A DNA stretch of 64,000 nucleotides from Candidatus Defluviilinea gracilis (GCA_016716235.1 JADJWS010000007.1:1-64000); one strand, 5' to 3'; shown: positions 17,424 through 25,974, numbered from the stretch's first letter. The notes: generated by a model from the letters alone, not told the origin. Translations and numbers: made by a program.

Positions 17424-18797
17424 TTATTTCAAATTGTAGATCGTATGAACCAGCGCATCAATACCTTTGCGCCACGTGGGCAGGTGCAACTTTTCATTCG
17501 GCGAATGCGCGTTATCTTCGGGCAGACCAAAGCCGGTCAATACCGAGTCCACGCCGACGTATTCCTGCAACTGCACAACGACGCCGATCGAGCCGCCCTC
17601 GCGTTTGAACAGCGGACGCTTGCCCCACGCTTGTTCGAGTCCCTTCGCTGTTGCCTGCACGCCCAGGCTGTCGCGCTCCGTGATCGCCGCGCCCGAGCCG
17701 GTGATGATCTTCACCTCCGAGCGGATCGTCTTTGGCGTGTTGGCTTTTACATATTTGATCATCGCCTTTTCGATCAACTCCGGCGTTTGGTCTGGCACGA
17801 GGCGGCAGGATATTTTCGCCATCGCCCACGCGGGGAGGACAGTCTTCGATCCTTCGCCGGTGAAGCCTGACAGCAAGCCATTGACCTCCAACGTCGGGCG
17901 AATGCTTACCCGCTCTTCGGGCGTGTACTCGGGTTCGCCCCACAACGCCGGGACGCCGGTCATGTTGATGATGTCCTTTGGCTTGATCGGCAAGCGCGCA
18001 ATTTCGGTGCGTTCGGCTTTGCCCGCCTTACGTACTTTGTCGTAAAAGCCGGGCAAGGTGATGCGTCCTTTTTTGTCGTGCATGCCCGCGATCAATTCGA
18101 CGAGCGCTTGCGCGGGGTTGTGGATCGTCCCGCCGAACAGACCGGAGTGCAGGTCGCGGTTGGGACCGTACATGCGGATTTCAAAATACGCAAGACCGCG
18201 CAATCCGTACGTGATGGTCGGCAAGTCCGCGCCGATCATGCCGGCGTCGGGGTTGATACAAAAATCCGCTTTGAGCATCTCGGCATTTTTCTTGATGAAC
18301 TCGCCGAGATTCTTCGAGCCGATCTCCTCTTCGCCTTCGATCAGCCATTTGATGTTCACGGGCAATCCGCCCGTCCGCGCAACCGACTCGACCGCCTTCA
18401 TCGAGGCGATCACTTGTCCCTTCATATCGGATGAGCCGCGCGCGTATAAATTTTCTCCGCGCACTTCGGCTTTGAACGGATCGGTTGTCCACAGATCGAG
18501 CGGGTCAACGGGTTGCACGTCGTAGTGACCATAGATGAGGACGGTCGGCGCGTCTTTCCCCGCTTTGAGCGACTCGCCGTAGACTGCGGGATGCCCGCCC
18601 GTCGGCATGACGCGGACGTTATCCATCCCGATTGATTTCAATTGCGCGGCAGTCCATTCTGCGCAACGGAGCGTATCCGCGTTGTGTTCGGGGCTGGTCG
18701 AGATCGAGGGAATCGCGAGGAATTGTTTCAACTCCTCAATGAATCGTTCATTGTTCTGGTGAGCATATTCAAGCGCGGTTTGTCGTGAGTCGGTCAT
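17424..18797 (-). CDS. M20 family metallo-dipeptidase
   Basis: 457 residues, normal length for M20 dipeptidases. First zinc ligand and its catalytic Asp are in VLIYGHYDVQPVD (H-x-D). The catalytic Glu pair is in IEGEEEIGSKN, another ligand Asp in CINPDAG, and the last His in PEDNAHSPNEKL. A lid/dimerisation domain is inserted at about 190-350 (LHSGLFGGTIHNPAQALVELI). It hydrolyses dipeptides or related N-acyl compounds in the cytoplasm. It lies downstream of the peptide-binding protein gene on the same strand, consistent with peptide use. ATG at 18797. Confidence 0.93.
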   Translation of the reverse strand: MTDSRQTALEYAHQNNERFIEELKQFLAIPSISTSPEHNADTLRCAEWTAAQLKSIGMDNVRVMPTGGHPAVYGESLKAGKDAPTVLIYGHYDVQPVDPLDLWTTDPFKAEVRGENLYARGSSDMKGQVIASMKAVESVARTGGLPVNIKWLIEGEEEIGSKNLGEFIKKNAEMLKADFCINPDAGMIGADLPTITYGLRGLAYFEIRMYGPNRDLHSGLFGGTIHNPAQALVELIAGMHDKKGRITLPGFYDKVRKAGKAERTEIARLPIKPKDIINMTGVPALWGEPEYTPEERVSIRPTLEVNGLLSGFTGEGSKTVLPAWAMAKISCRLVPDQTPELIEKAMIKYVKANTPKTIRSEVKIITGSGAAITERDSLGVQATAKGLEQAWGKRPLFKREGGSIGVVVQLQEYVGVDSVLTGFGLPEDNAHSPNEKLHLPTWRKGIDALVHTIYNLK

Positions 18798-18824
18798 TGG
18801 TGGTCTCCGAATATTGATCGTGTT

Positions 18825-18878
18825 GTAGTGGCGACTTCAGTCGCCCTTTTCACATAACGACTGTAGTCGTTACTACGG
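18825..18878. repeat. Composite palindrome (two small hairpins inside a larger one)
   Basis: GTAGT at 18825 and ACTAC near 18876 enclose two perfect small palindromes, GGCGACTTCAGTCGCC and AACGACTGTAGTCGTT. The unit lies in the 86-bp gap between the peptide-binding protein and the dipeptidase gene. Confidence 0.7.
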
Positions 18879-18883
18879 TTTTA

Positions 18884-20581
18884 TCACGGCGAAGGGGTTT
18901 CTGTTACATCTTGCAATGCGCGGCGCGTTAGCAAAAACCATTGAGTGAAGGTCGCAAATCGGTCACTGGGATCGTATAACGGCGCAACCTGCGCGCCTTG
19001 CACTTGCGCGTCCACGCCATACGAGTAAACAGGAATGTACAAAGGCAACGCGGGCAATTCTTTTGCAAAGATCACTTGAAAGTTGCGATACAAACGCGTA
19101 CGCAATGAATAATCGGCGGTGACGCGCGCTTGCTCGAGATATTCGCTCGCTGGACGATTATCCCAACCGGAGTAATTTTGTCCGCTGGCGGCTTCGGCTT
19201 GATGCCAGAATGGGTAGGGGTCGGGGTCGGGGGTGTGGGAAAGGTTGAGGTCCACGAGAGCAGATTGATAGGCGCGCGAGGCGAGCGCATTCAAGACAAG
19301 TTGTTCGTAGGGCATTGCTTGCAATTCCACGCGGACTCCGATCTTCGCCCATTGGGTTTGAATCGTCTCGGCGATCTGGGTGTGAAGCGCGTCGTCTGGG
19401 TGCAACATCGTGAATGTCATCGGCGCGCCGTCCTTCGAGCGCACTTCGCCTCCGCCGGCGGGAATCACATATCCTTCGGCTTTGAGAATGGATGCGGCTG
19501 TTTCGGGATCGTACTCGAAATGATCGGTGCCGTCAAAAAATGCCCATGAACTCGGCAGGATTGGGCTGTGGGCGATGATCGCCTGCCCTTGAAGAAATTT
19601 GTTGACGATGAGGGACCGATTCAATCCCAGCATGAGCGCGCGCCGCACTTTTGCGTCTTGCAAAAACGCCACCTCGGGGTTGGTGAGGTTGAATAGGACG
19701 AAACTAATCTGAGGCAGTTGACTGGTGTACACCGCAAGGTTCGGCTCTTCGAGAGCGGCGAACAGTGAATCGCCTGTGAGGCGGCTGACTGCCAACACAT
19801 CGCCTTGATTGTAGGCGTCTAGCGCGTCGGCGGACGTGTCGTAGTACCGGAACACCACTTGCTCGATGTAGGGCGCGGCATTGTAATATTTTTCGTTGAT
19901 CGTGAGCACTACGCCGCTGATCCGACTTCCCTCCACAATGAGGTGATCGAACTTGTACGGTCCCGTGCCGACCGGCTGGATGTTGAATTGCGCGTCGGGC
20001 ATTTGCTCCGGCGGAATAGACTCAAGCAAGTGTTTCGGCAAAATGCCAAAGGTTAGATAATCCATGAACGGAACGTACGGTTCAGGGAGTGTGAACTTGA
20101 TGTTTTTGTCGTTGAGCTTGGCGACCTCGATGCGCCCCCAAAGATCTTTGATGTCCTGCGGCACAAGCGACCCCGCGCTTTTCATGCGGTCGATCGTGAA
20201 GAGCACATCGTCGCTGGTGACCGGAGTTCCATCGTGCCAGGTCGCATTCGCGCGAATGGTGAAGTTATACACCGTGCCATCCGGCGCGACGCCCCAAGCC
20301 TCCGCCAGGTCGGCGCGCGGAATGCCGCGCTCGTCGAAGCGGACAAGCCCGCTGAAGATGAGACGGTTCACGTCGCGGTCGGCGGAGTTGTTCCAATCCA
20401 ACAGCGGGTTCAACCGCCCCAGCGACCCGATCAACGCCTCGGTATACACGCCTCCCTGTTCCGGTTGCGAGACGATCGGTCCGCCTACGGTGGTGTCCTG
20501 CGATTGCTGGCTGAATAGCAACACAGCCGCGATCGCCAGCGTCACGAGAACTACCAGGATTTGCCAGCGTAATTGTTTCAT
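18884..20581 (-). CDS. Peptide/nickel ABC transporter substrate-binding protein (SBP family 5)
   Basis: About 565 residues from MKQLRWQILVVLVTLAIAAVLLFSQQ, a signal or anchor segment without an obvious lipobox. The domain signature GSLGRLNPLLDWNNSADRDVNRLIFSGLVRFDERG is followed by LAEAWGVAPDGTVYNFTIRANATWHDGTPVTSDDVLFTIDRM, the classic family 5 motif. It should bind oligopeptides or a similar ligand outside the cell. The permease and ATPase genes are not next to it. The open frame extends eight codons upstream to a TTG; ATG at 20581 is more likely. It precedes the dipeptidase on the same strand. Confidence 0.9.
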   Translation of the reverse strand: MKQLRWQILVVLVTLAIAAVLLFSQQSQDTTVGGPIVSQPEQGGVYTEALIGSLGRLNPLLDWNNSADRDVNRLIFSGLVRFDERGIPRADLAEAWGVAPDGTVYNFTIRANATWHDGTPVTSDDVLFTIDRMKSAGSLVPQDIKDLWGRIEVAKLNDKNIKFTLPEPYVPFMDYLTFGILPKHLLESIPPEQMPDAQFNIQPVGTGPYKFDHLIVEGSRISGVVLTINEKYYNAAPYIEQVVFRYYDTSADALDAYNQGDVLAVSRLTGDSLFAALEEPNLAVYTSQLPQISFVLFNLTNPEVAFLQDAKVRRALMLGLNRSLIVNKFLQGQAIIAHSPILPSSWAFFDGTDHFEYDPETAASILKAEGYVIPAGGGEVRSKDGAPMTFTMLHPDDALHTQIAETIQTQWAKIGVRVELQAMPYEQLVLNALASRAYQSALVDLNLSHTPDPDPYPFWHQAEAASGQNYSGWDNRPASEYLEQARVTADYSLRTRLYRNFQVIFAKELPALPLYIPVYSYGVDAQVQGAQVAPLYDPSDRFATFTQWFLLTRRALQDVTETPSP

Positions 20582-20680
20582 GCTTGGGGAAATTTGGTCA
20601 TACAAAAAGAAAGGCTCGTTCTATCCCGCGCGCTCTGCCGCGCGGATTCAAACGGGCCCTTTGCGAGAGTGGATGTTGGC

Positions 20681-20902
20681 TTACGAGATGATCAACAGCG
20701 CGATCACAAGCCCGAAGAAAATAACGCTCAAGACAATTGTGACCCAAAATAGCGTGCGCTCGATACCGCGGCGGGCGGTGAATACACTGCCAGCGTCGGC
20801 GCCGGTCAAGCCGCCCAGCCCCGCGCCTTTGCTCTGCAAGATGACGCTGGTGATAAGAAGCACTGAGATTATAATCAGCGCATAGTCCAAATATACTTCC
20901 AT
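20681..20902 (-). CDS. secG: Preprotein translocase subunit SecG
   Basis: 73 residues with two membrane helices: YLDYALIIISVLLITSVILQS and a second ILS-type helix at the C-terminus. Between them lies the SecG signature GAGLGGLTGADAGSVFTARRGIERTLFW. The length fits the family. A strong ribosome-binding site AAAGGAGGCAG lies about ten bases before the ATG at 20902. SecG supports SecYEA-driven protein export. Confidence 0.92.
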   Translation of the reverse strand: MEVYLDYALIIISVLLITSVILQSKGAGLGGLTGADAGSVFTARRGIERTLFWVTIVLSVIFFGLVIALLIIS

Positions 20903-21002
20903 GAATTACTGCCTCCTTTTATTAAGCGGGGTCATTATACCCGCTGGGCGGAACATACGTCAAACCGAGGTCACAGGAGAGAAACTTTGAAGATGCCACC
21001 CA

Positions 21003-21068
21003 TAGCCACAGAGCGCGCAGAGACCTCTGAGAATTTTCTCAAAATCTCTGCGGTCTCTGTGGCTGGAT
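21003..21068. repeat. Hairpin repeat of the CACAGAG type
   Basis: Arms AGCCACAGAGCGCGCAGAGA and the inverse TCTCTGCGGTCTCTGTGGCT fold across a GAGAATTTTCTC centre. It lies between the divergent secG and PHP genes and ends eight bases before the PHP start. Confidence 0.75.
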
Positions 21069-21075
21069 TTTAAAC

Positions 21076-22158
21076 ATGCAAGAGATCATCGTCAATTTAC
21101 ACATGCACACGCGCTACTCCGACGGGAGCGGCGTTCACAAAGACATTGCCGATGCCGCGATTCAAACCGGGCTGGATGCGGTCATCGTGACGGATCACAA
21201 CGTCCTCGTGCGCGGCGTGGAGGGATACTACCGCTTCAATCGCCCCTCGACATCGCTCAGGACAAGGGGCGTCCTGCTTCTCGTTGGGCAGGAAGTACAC
21301 GACCAAGCCCGCGCTCCCCAAAAGAATCACCTCCTCGTCTTCAACGCGGAGCGCGACCTCGCCACCCTTGCCGAGAATCCGCAAACGCTCATCAACGCGG
21401 TGCGCGACTCAGGCGGGATATGTTTCATCGCCCACCCCAAAGACCCCGAAGCCCCCGCCTTCCACGAAACGGATATTTCATGGGAAGACTGGGACGTTCA
21501 AAATTACACGGGCATCGAACTATGGAATGGGTTGAGCGAACTCAAAACCGTCGTGCCGACAAAATTGCACGGATTGTTTTACGCATTTTTTCCGCAATTC
21601 ATCGGGCACAATCCCATCCGCGAAACACTCACCCGCTGGGACGAATTGCTCTCGCATGGACGCCCCGTCGTCGCCATCGGCGGCTCGGACGCGCACGCGA
21701 TGCACATGAGCATGGGACCATTGCATCGAGTCATCTTCCCGTATGAGTTCCACTTCAAAACCATCAACACACATGTGTTCATCCCTCAGCCGCTGACGGG
21801 CGACGTTCCCACCGACAAGAAAATGATCTACGACGCGCTCGCGGCAGGACGATGTTTCGTCGCGTACGACCTGCCCGCGCCGACAAAGGGATTCGTCTTC
21901 AAAGCCAAAGGACTCGAACAATCCGCGATCATGGGTGATGAGATTTCCGTCAAAGGCGGTGTCACACTCCACGCGCATACGCCCAAGCCAGCCGATATTC
22001 ACCTCCTCAAAGACGGTCAACGGATCGGCGTGTGGAAAAATTCCTACGCCGCTACGCACAACGTCAACGAAGCGGGAGTCTATCGCGTGGAAGCCTATCG
22101 GAATTACCTTGGCAGAAAACGCGGCTGGATTTTCAGCAATCCGATCTACGTGAGGTAA
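21076..22158 (+). CDS. PHP domain metallophosphoesterase
   Basis: 360 residues. The PHP metal-binding motifs are VNLHMHTRYSDGSG (HxH plus Asp) at the N-terminus, VIVTDHNVL, then a His in CFIAHPKDPEAP and the C-terminal GGSDAHAMH. The domain resembles PHP phosphoesterases that act on nucleotides or phospho-sugars; the true substrate is unknown. Residues about 58-66 (RPSTSLRTR) derive from a small repeat that is inserted in frame (see findings). ATG at 21076 lies just downstream of a hairpin repeat. Confidence 0.85.
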   Translation: MQEIIVNLHMHTRYSDGSGVHKDIADAAIQTGLDAVIVTDHNVLVRGVEGYYRFNRPSTSLRTRGVLLLVGQEVHDQARAPQKNHLLVFNAERDLATLAENPQTLINAVRDSGGICFIAHPKDPEAPAFHETDISWEDWDVQNYTGIELWNGLSELKTVVPTKLHGLFYAFFPQFIGHNPIRETLTRWDELLSHGRPVVAIGGSDAHAMHMSMGPLHRVIFPYEFHFKTINTHVFIPQPLTGDVPTDKKMIYDALAAGRCFVAYDLPAPTKGFVFKAKGLEQSAIMGDEISVKGGVTLHAHTPKPADIHLLKDGQRIGVWKNSYAATHNVNEAGVYRVEAYRNYLGRKRGWIFSNPIYVR

Positions 22159-22164
22159 TTCTTT

Positions 22165-22266
22165 TTCAACACAAAGGGCACGAAGAGCACAAAGGAAAAC
22201 CAAGGGAAGGCTGTTTGCTCATCGTTCGTCCAACCTTAGTGACCGTTGTGTCCTTCGTGTTAAAAG
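22165..22266. repeat. Hairpin repeat of the CACAAAGG family
   Basis: Arms TTCAACACAAAGGGCACGAA and the inverse block GTGACCGTTGTGTCCTTCGT fold across an AACCAAGG...CCAACCTTAG centre. It fills the gap between the PHP gene and the P-loop gene. Confidence 0.7.
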
Positions 22267-22272
22267 CTCCTT

Positions 22273-22815
22273 ATGGAATCGTTCCCCTGCAATCGTCTCG
22301 TGGTTATCGGCACAACGAGTTCAGGCAAATCCACCCTCGCAGAAAAAATCGCCAAGCGATTCGATCTCCGCTTCATCGAACTCGACGCGCTTCACTGGGA
22401 GCCAAACTGGCAGGAGGCTCCGCTGGACGTGTTCCGCGAGCGAGTGACAAAAGCAACGCAAGCCGAACGGTGGATCGTCGCGGGGAACTACAGCGTCGTC
22501 CGCGATCTGGTGTGGGCGAAAGCCGAAGCGGTCATCTGGCTCGATTATCCGTTCTTCCTTGTTCTGCGACAACTCACCCGCCGCACGTTCACTCGCTGGT
22601 GGACTCAAGAAGTCCTTTGGGACAAAAACATCGAGCCGTTTTGGGTGCATTTCAAACTCTGGTCAAAAGATTCGCTGTTCCATTGGTTGTTCGCAACCTA
22701 TTGGCGCAGAAAAAGGGAAACGCCAAAATTATTGTCACTGCTAGAACATCGGCATTTGACATTGATCCATTTCAAACATCCGCGCGAAGCAGATGAATGG
22801 CTGGCGAGACTATAA
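22273..22815 (+). CDS. P-loop NTPase, adenylate-kinase/FlaR-like
   Basis: 180 residues. The Walker A motif is VVIGTTSSGKSTLAEKIA near the N-terminus; the Walker B-like VIWLDYPF follows at about residue 95. The pattern ELDALHWEPNW after the first domain is typical of the DNA topology modulation protein FlaR/adenylate-kinase-like group. It likely phosphorylates a small molecule or nucleotide; the substrate is not known. It stands alone between two repeats. Confidence 0.82.
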   Translation: MESFPCNRLVVIGTTSSGKSTLAEKIAKRFDLRFIELDALHWEPNWQEAPLDVFRERVTKATQAERWIVAGNYSVVRDLVWAKAEAVIWLDYPFFLVLRQLTRRTFTRWWTQEVLWDKNIEPFWVHFKLWSKDSLFHWLFATYWRRKRETPKLLSLLEHRHLTLIHFKHPREADEWLARL

Positions 22816-22828
22816 TAAAATCACAAGC

Positions 22829-22890
22829 ATGTCACTCTGAGCGCCAGCGAAGAGTCTCTACGTCGATGTCGTAGATTCTTCGCTCCGCTC
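22829..22890. repeat. Left half of a REP-like palindrome split by an IS110 insertion
   Basis: TGTCACTCTGAGCGCCAGCG opens the repeat and TTCGCTCCGCTC closes the left part at 22890. Its missing end, AGAATGACA, lies at 24139-24147 on the other side of the IS110 element. When joined, CGCTCAGAATGACA is the inverse of TGTCACTCTGAGCG with one mismatch. An intact relative is at 58639-58725. Confidence 0.85.
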
Positions 22891-22915
22891 CATTAGACTT
22901 GAAGTAGTATTGGAG

Positions 22916-23075
22916 TTGCCAAACAAGGGCTGAACAAGTCTAGAGCCGCTCACGAGGCAAACGCCGAGTCAAACTCAAATTCTGAAGCAGACCCAGCCCT
23001 TGTTGTGAACTATGCTTGATCAGTATTCAAGCCTGAAAGGCTAGTAATGGAGAATGCACGTTCACAAGTTGGCAA
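22916..23075 (+). ncRNA. Predicted bridge RNA of the IS110 element
   Basis: Two hairpins follow each other. The first has the stem AACAAGGGCTG (22922-22932) / CAGCCCTTGTT (22994-23004). It encloses CCGCTC (22946-22951), identical to the left target half, and ATTCTGA (22979-22985), the inverse complement of TC plus the right target flank. The second has the stem TTGTGAAC (23003-23010) / GTTCACAA (23060-23067). It encloses AGTATTC (23022-23028), identical to the element's right end, and TAATGGA (23045-23051), the inverse complement of TC plus the element's left end. TTGCCAA and TTGGCAA can close the whole. This is the layout of target and donor loops known for IS621. Confidence 0.88.
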
Positions 23076-23106
23076 ACCCAATACCCAAGTCCAAAAGAGG
23101 TTCAGA

Positions 23107-24133
23107 ATGACAACATTTGTATCCTTTGTAGGTGTCGATATTGCATCCGCTTCTTTCATGGCAGTGTTGGAACACAGCCTTGGAAAGTCACGGTCAAACC
23201 AACGAAATTCGAGAATGACGAAAATGGTTTCGTCTCCTTTCTCGGCTGGTTGCAGGAACACAACCTGAAGACCGAAAGCACCGTGGTGTGTATGGAAGCG
23301 ACAGGCGTCTATAGTGAAGGCTTGGCATACTTCCTATATGCCAGTGGTTATTCGGTGGCGGTCGAACCGCCGTTGAACATCCAGCGCAAGTTTCCTGTGA
23401 ACGCTTCCAAAACCGATGAACTGGACTGCCAGTATATCGCCGAGTATGCCTGCCGCTATGCGGACAAACTCTCCTTGTGGAAACCGAGAGCCGAGATTTT
23501 GGAGCAAGTCAAGCTACTGTTGACCACGCGCCAGCACTTTTCGGTACAGTTGACGGGACATAAGAACGCCTTGCACGCGATCCACCGCAAGAAGGTCTCG
23601 TCTGAACTTGCCAAGCACTCTCACCAGAACATGATCGAGCAGATTACCAAGTCCATCAAAGAGATCGATAAGGAAATCCGTCGTTTGATTGAAAGCGATC
23701 CAACCTTCAAACAGACCCTGCTCTTGCTCATGACGGTGCTGGCATCGGGCTGCAACTCGCCGCTCACTTACTGATCCTCATGCAGGAAACACTCGATCCA
23801 AGAAGTTTGGCGGCTTTCATCGGCATCTGCCCGATCAAGCATGAAAGTGGCTCTTCCGTCTACTCGGCTCCAACTTCACGACACTTTGGACCTCCAAAGT
23901 TACGCAAACTCCTTTATCTGGCGGCCTGCTCCGTGCGTACGCACAAAAAGCAGTTTCAGCAATACTTTTACCGCAAAGTCGCGGATGGCAAGCACAAAAA
24001 ACTGGTCCTCAACAACATCCAAAACAAGATCCTCAAGATTGCTTGTGCTGTCGTCCGCTCGCAACAACCCTACCTTCCCAACTATGTTGCTGTCAATCCC
24101 CTGGTTTTTCAAAAAACCTTGACGGCTTCATAG
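23107..24133 (+). CDS. IS110-family transposase (DEDD recombinase), two frameshifts
   Basis: The N-terminus MTTFVSFVGVDIASASF carries the first catalytic Asp of the RuvC-like DEDD domain, CMEATGVYSEGLAYFLY the Glu, and DELDCQYIAEYA the following Asp pair region. The C-terminal Tnp20 domain is seen in SLAAFIGICPIKHESGSSV, with the serine region typical of IS110. A frame change near 23185 separates the first 26 residues, with KPTKFENDENGFVSFLGWLQEHN readable in the next frame. A second near 23740 breaks GIGLQLAAHLLILMQ. The protein cuts and joins DNA under guidance of a bridge RNA in studied relatives. Confidence 0.93.
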
Positions 24134-24183
24134 TATTCAGAATGACATAACGTGAAATACATAAACAAAACGAGGAACCATCA

Positions 24184-25113
24184 ATGGAATATCGAAATCT
24201 AGGCAAGGCGGGCGTGAAAGTATCGGCTATTGGGATCGGATGCAATCAATTCGGCGGCAAAGTGGACGCGGCTGGCACAAAAGCCGTCGTCCATCGCGCG
24301 TTGGATGAGGGCATCAATTTTTTCGACACGGCAAACGTGTACAGCAACGGCGCATCGGAGGAATTCGTCGGCGCGGCGTTGGAGGGACAAAGAGATCGAG
24401 TCGTGCTCGCCACAAAAGGACGATTCAAAATGGGCGAGGGTCCGAACGACATTGGCGCGTCGCGGTATCACATCATGAGCGCGGTCGAGGCGAGTCTGCG
24501 GAGGCTGAGAACAGACCACATTGATCTGTATCAGATTCACGCGTGGGACGAATCGGTGCCCGTCGCCGAGATGATGCGCGCGCTCGACGATCTCGTCCGC
24601 GCGGGGAAAATCCGCTACATCGGCGCGAGTCAATTTTCGGCGTGGCAGTTGGCGCATTGCAACACGTTCGCCGAGATGATGGGCTGGGAGCAATTCGTCA
24701 CGATCCAAACGCACTACAATTTGTTCGAGCGCGACGCCGAGCGCGAACTCCTGCCCTATTGCGCGTGGTCGAACGTCGGCATCCTGCCATACTTCCCGCT
24801 CGCGGGCGGTCTGCTCACGGGAAAATACACGCGCGGCGAAGCGCCACCTGAGGGATCGCGCGGCACGTTCAGCCCGTACGTGAAGAATCGACTCACCGAA
24901 GCCAACTTCGACAAACTGGATGCGCTCCGCTCTTTTGCCGTCTCACGCGGACGCGCGCTTCATGACCTCGCTTTTGGCTGGTTACTCAGTCGGAAGCAGA
25001 TCCCCTCCGTGATCGCTGGCGCGACAACGCCCGAGCAAGTGACGGCAAACGCGGCAACTGTTGGTTGGAAATTATCGGAGGAAGAGTTGAAAGAATTACA
25101 AGGGTTGCTGTGA
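24184..25113 (+). CDS. Aldo/keto reductase
   Basis: 309 residues with a complete AKR catalytic set: Asp and Tyr in INFFDTANVYSNG, Lys in VLATKGRF and His in LYQIHAWDES. The C-terminal cofactor-binding loop (IPSVIAGATTPEQVTANAATV) indicates NADP(H). The protein is closest in pattern to the YajO/YghZ-like group that reduces aldehydes and ketones. It begins 45 bp downstream of the IS110 element and right after the rest of the REP repeat. The next gene starts five bases after its stop. Confidence 0.93.
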   Translation: MEYRNLGKAGVKVSAIGIGCNQFGGKVDAAGTKAVVHRALDEGINFFDTANVYSNGASEEFVGAALEGQRDRVVLATKGRFKMGEGPNDIGASRYHIMSAVEASLRRLRTDHIDLYQIHAWDESVPVAEMMRALDDLVRAGKIRYIGASQFSAWQLAHCNTFAEMMGWEQFVTIQTHYNLFERDAERELLPYCAWSNVGILPYFPLAGGLLTGKYTRGEAPPEGSRGTFSPYVKNRLTEANFDKLDALRSFAVSRGRALHDLAFGWLLSRKQIPSVIAGATTPEQVTANAATVGWKLSEEELKELQGLL

Positions 25114-25118
25114 ATCGA

Positions 25119-25568
25119 ATGTTCACCATAAAAACTTTATCTGCCTCCGACCTGCCTCTTTTGCTCAATATCGCGGACGATGTCTTTGACAATCCCGTGA
25201 ACGAATCTTTCGCGCGCGAATTTCTCGCAGACCCGCGCCATCACATCGTCGTCGCGTTGGTTGGCGGTGTTGTGATCGGGTTTGCCTCTGCCGTCCATTA
25301 CATTCATCCCGACAAGCCGCCTGAATTGTGGATCAACGAAGTCGGCGTCGCGGATTCGCATCAGGGCAAAGGAATCGGCAAAGCGATCATGAATGAGATG
25401 CTGAACTTGGGGAAAGGACTCGGCTGTGTCAACGCGTGGGTGTTGACCGACAAGAATAATGTTGCCGCGAACGGATTGTATAAGTCGGTGGGCGGAAGCA
25501 TTTCCGATGAAGAGACTGTAATGTATGAGTTTGATGTGGTTGGCGTTCAGAACAATTCGAGACTATAA
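25119..25568 (+). CDS. GNAT family N-acetyltransferase
   Basis: About 149 residues from ATG 25119 (MFTIKTLSASDLPLLLNIAD). The acetyl-CoA site is visible in INEVGVADSHQGKGIGKAIMNEM, with the Q/RxxGxG/A signature, and the C-terminal part NVAANGLYKSVGG is also typical. The substrate cannot be predicted. It follows the aldo/keto reductase by five bases and is probably co-transcribed with it. Confidence 0.88.
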   Translation: MFTIKTLSASDLPLLLNIADDVFDNPVNESFAREFLADPRHHIVVALVGGVVIGFASAVHYIHPDKPPELWINEVGVADSHQGKGIGKAIMNEMLNLGKGLGCVNAWVLTDKNNVAANGLYKSVGGSISDEETVMYEFDVVGVQNNSRL

Positions 25569-25614
25569 TGCCGTATATAGAATATCGCATAGCCTATAAG
25601 CTGATTAAGACATC

Positions 25615-25621
25615 GTTAGGC
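25615..25621 (+). other. GTTAGGC box (integron R'-like) before a small gene
   Basis: GTTAGGC fits the GTTRRRY core of attC sites and lies 54 bp before the start of the small membrane protein gene. The upstream half is poor: only a GCCTA match at 25592, too close for a standard attC. Listed because the same kind of box precedes four other AT-rich genes in this window. Confidence 0.3.
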
Positions 25622-25674
25622 GTTTGTATGCAACCCTTAATGTCTCGTTTTATGATTGCCGAAGGGAGACGATT

Positions 25675-25974
25675 ATGAGTTATTGGGATTTCAAAAGCGA
25701 AGAAGAGAAAGTAAAAATAATTGCCGATCAAAAAGAAAAAAAACCAAAAACTATTCACACCGTTGTCAGCATTATTTATATCGGGGTAATATTATTAAGT
25801 AGCCCGTTAATTCTCTGGTCGTTAGCGTATAGTTACGGGCTTTTCATAGCTATCATCTGGGTAATTGGTTCCATCATTGTTTCTAGAATCCTCATTAATA
25901 GAAACAATATTCCCATTGCATACCTGGTTTTGTTTTCTGCGCCCGTCATAGCATGGTTATTCATGATTCAATAA
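25675..25974 (+). CDS. Small AT-rich membrane protein of unknown function
   Basis: About 99 residues from ATG 25675, which has AAGGGAGACG as ribosome-binding site. The N-terminus is charged (SYWDFKSEEEKVKIIADQKEKK); three membrane helices follow (VSIIYIGVILLSSPLILWSLAY, LFIAIIWVIGSIIVSRILI, IAYLVLFSAPVIAWLFMI). I do not recognise a family. Codon use is AT-rich, unlike the reductase gene next door, which suggests recent acquisition. Confidence 0.7.
   Translation: MSYWDFKSEEEKVKIIADQKEKKPKTIHTVVSIIYIGVILLSSPLILWSLAYSYGLFIAIIWVIGSIIVSRILINRNNIPIAYLVLFSAPVIAWLFMIQ

Larger units (their letters stand above)
22891..24138 (+). mobile_element. IS110-family insertion sequence (1248 bp) with TC core
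   Basis: The element carries one DEDD transposase gene and a 216-bp left non-coding end. Boundaries are set by three facts that agree: the flanks join to restore a REP palindrome, TC is present at both junctions (22889-22890 and 24137-24138), and the guide segments of the predicted bridge RNA match both ends and both target halves. There are no terminal inverted repeats and no target duplication beyond the dinucleotide, as expected for IS110. The transposase is frameshifted at two places, which may be sequencing error. Confidence 0.9.

Noticed and set aside
22273..22815. Zeta-type toxin
   Set aside because: Only Walker A is shared; no antitoxin is adjacent and the overall pattern fits the FlaR/adenylate-kinase-like group better.
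25592..25621. Complete attC site behind the GNAT gene
   Set aside because: The two GCCTA/TAGGC halves are only about 30 bp apart and lack the L boxes; only the single box is reported.
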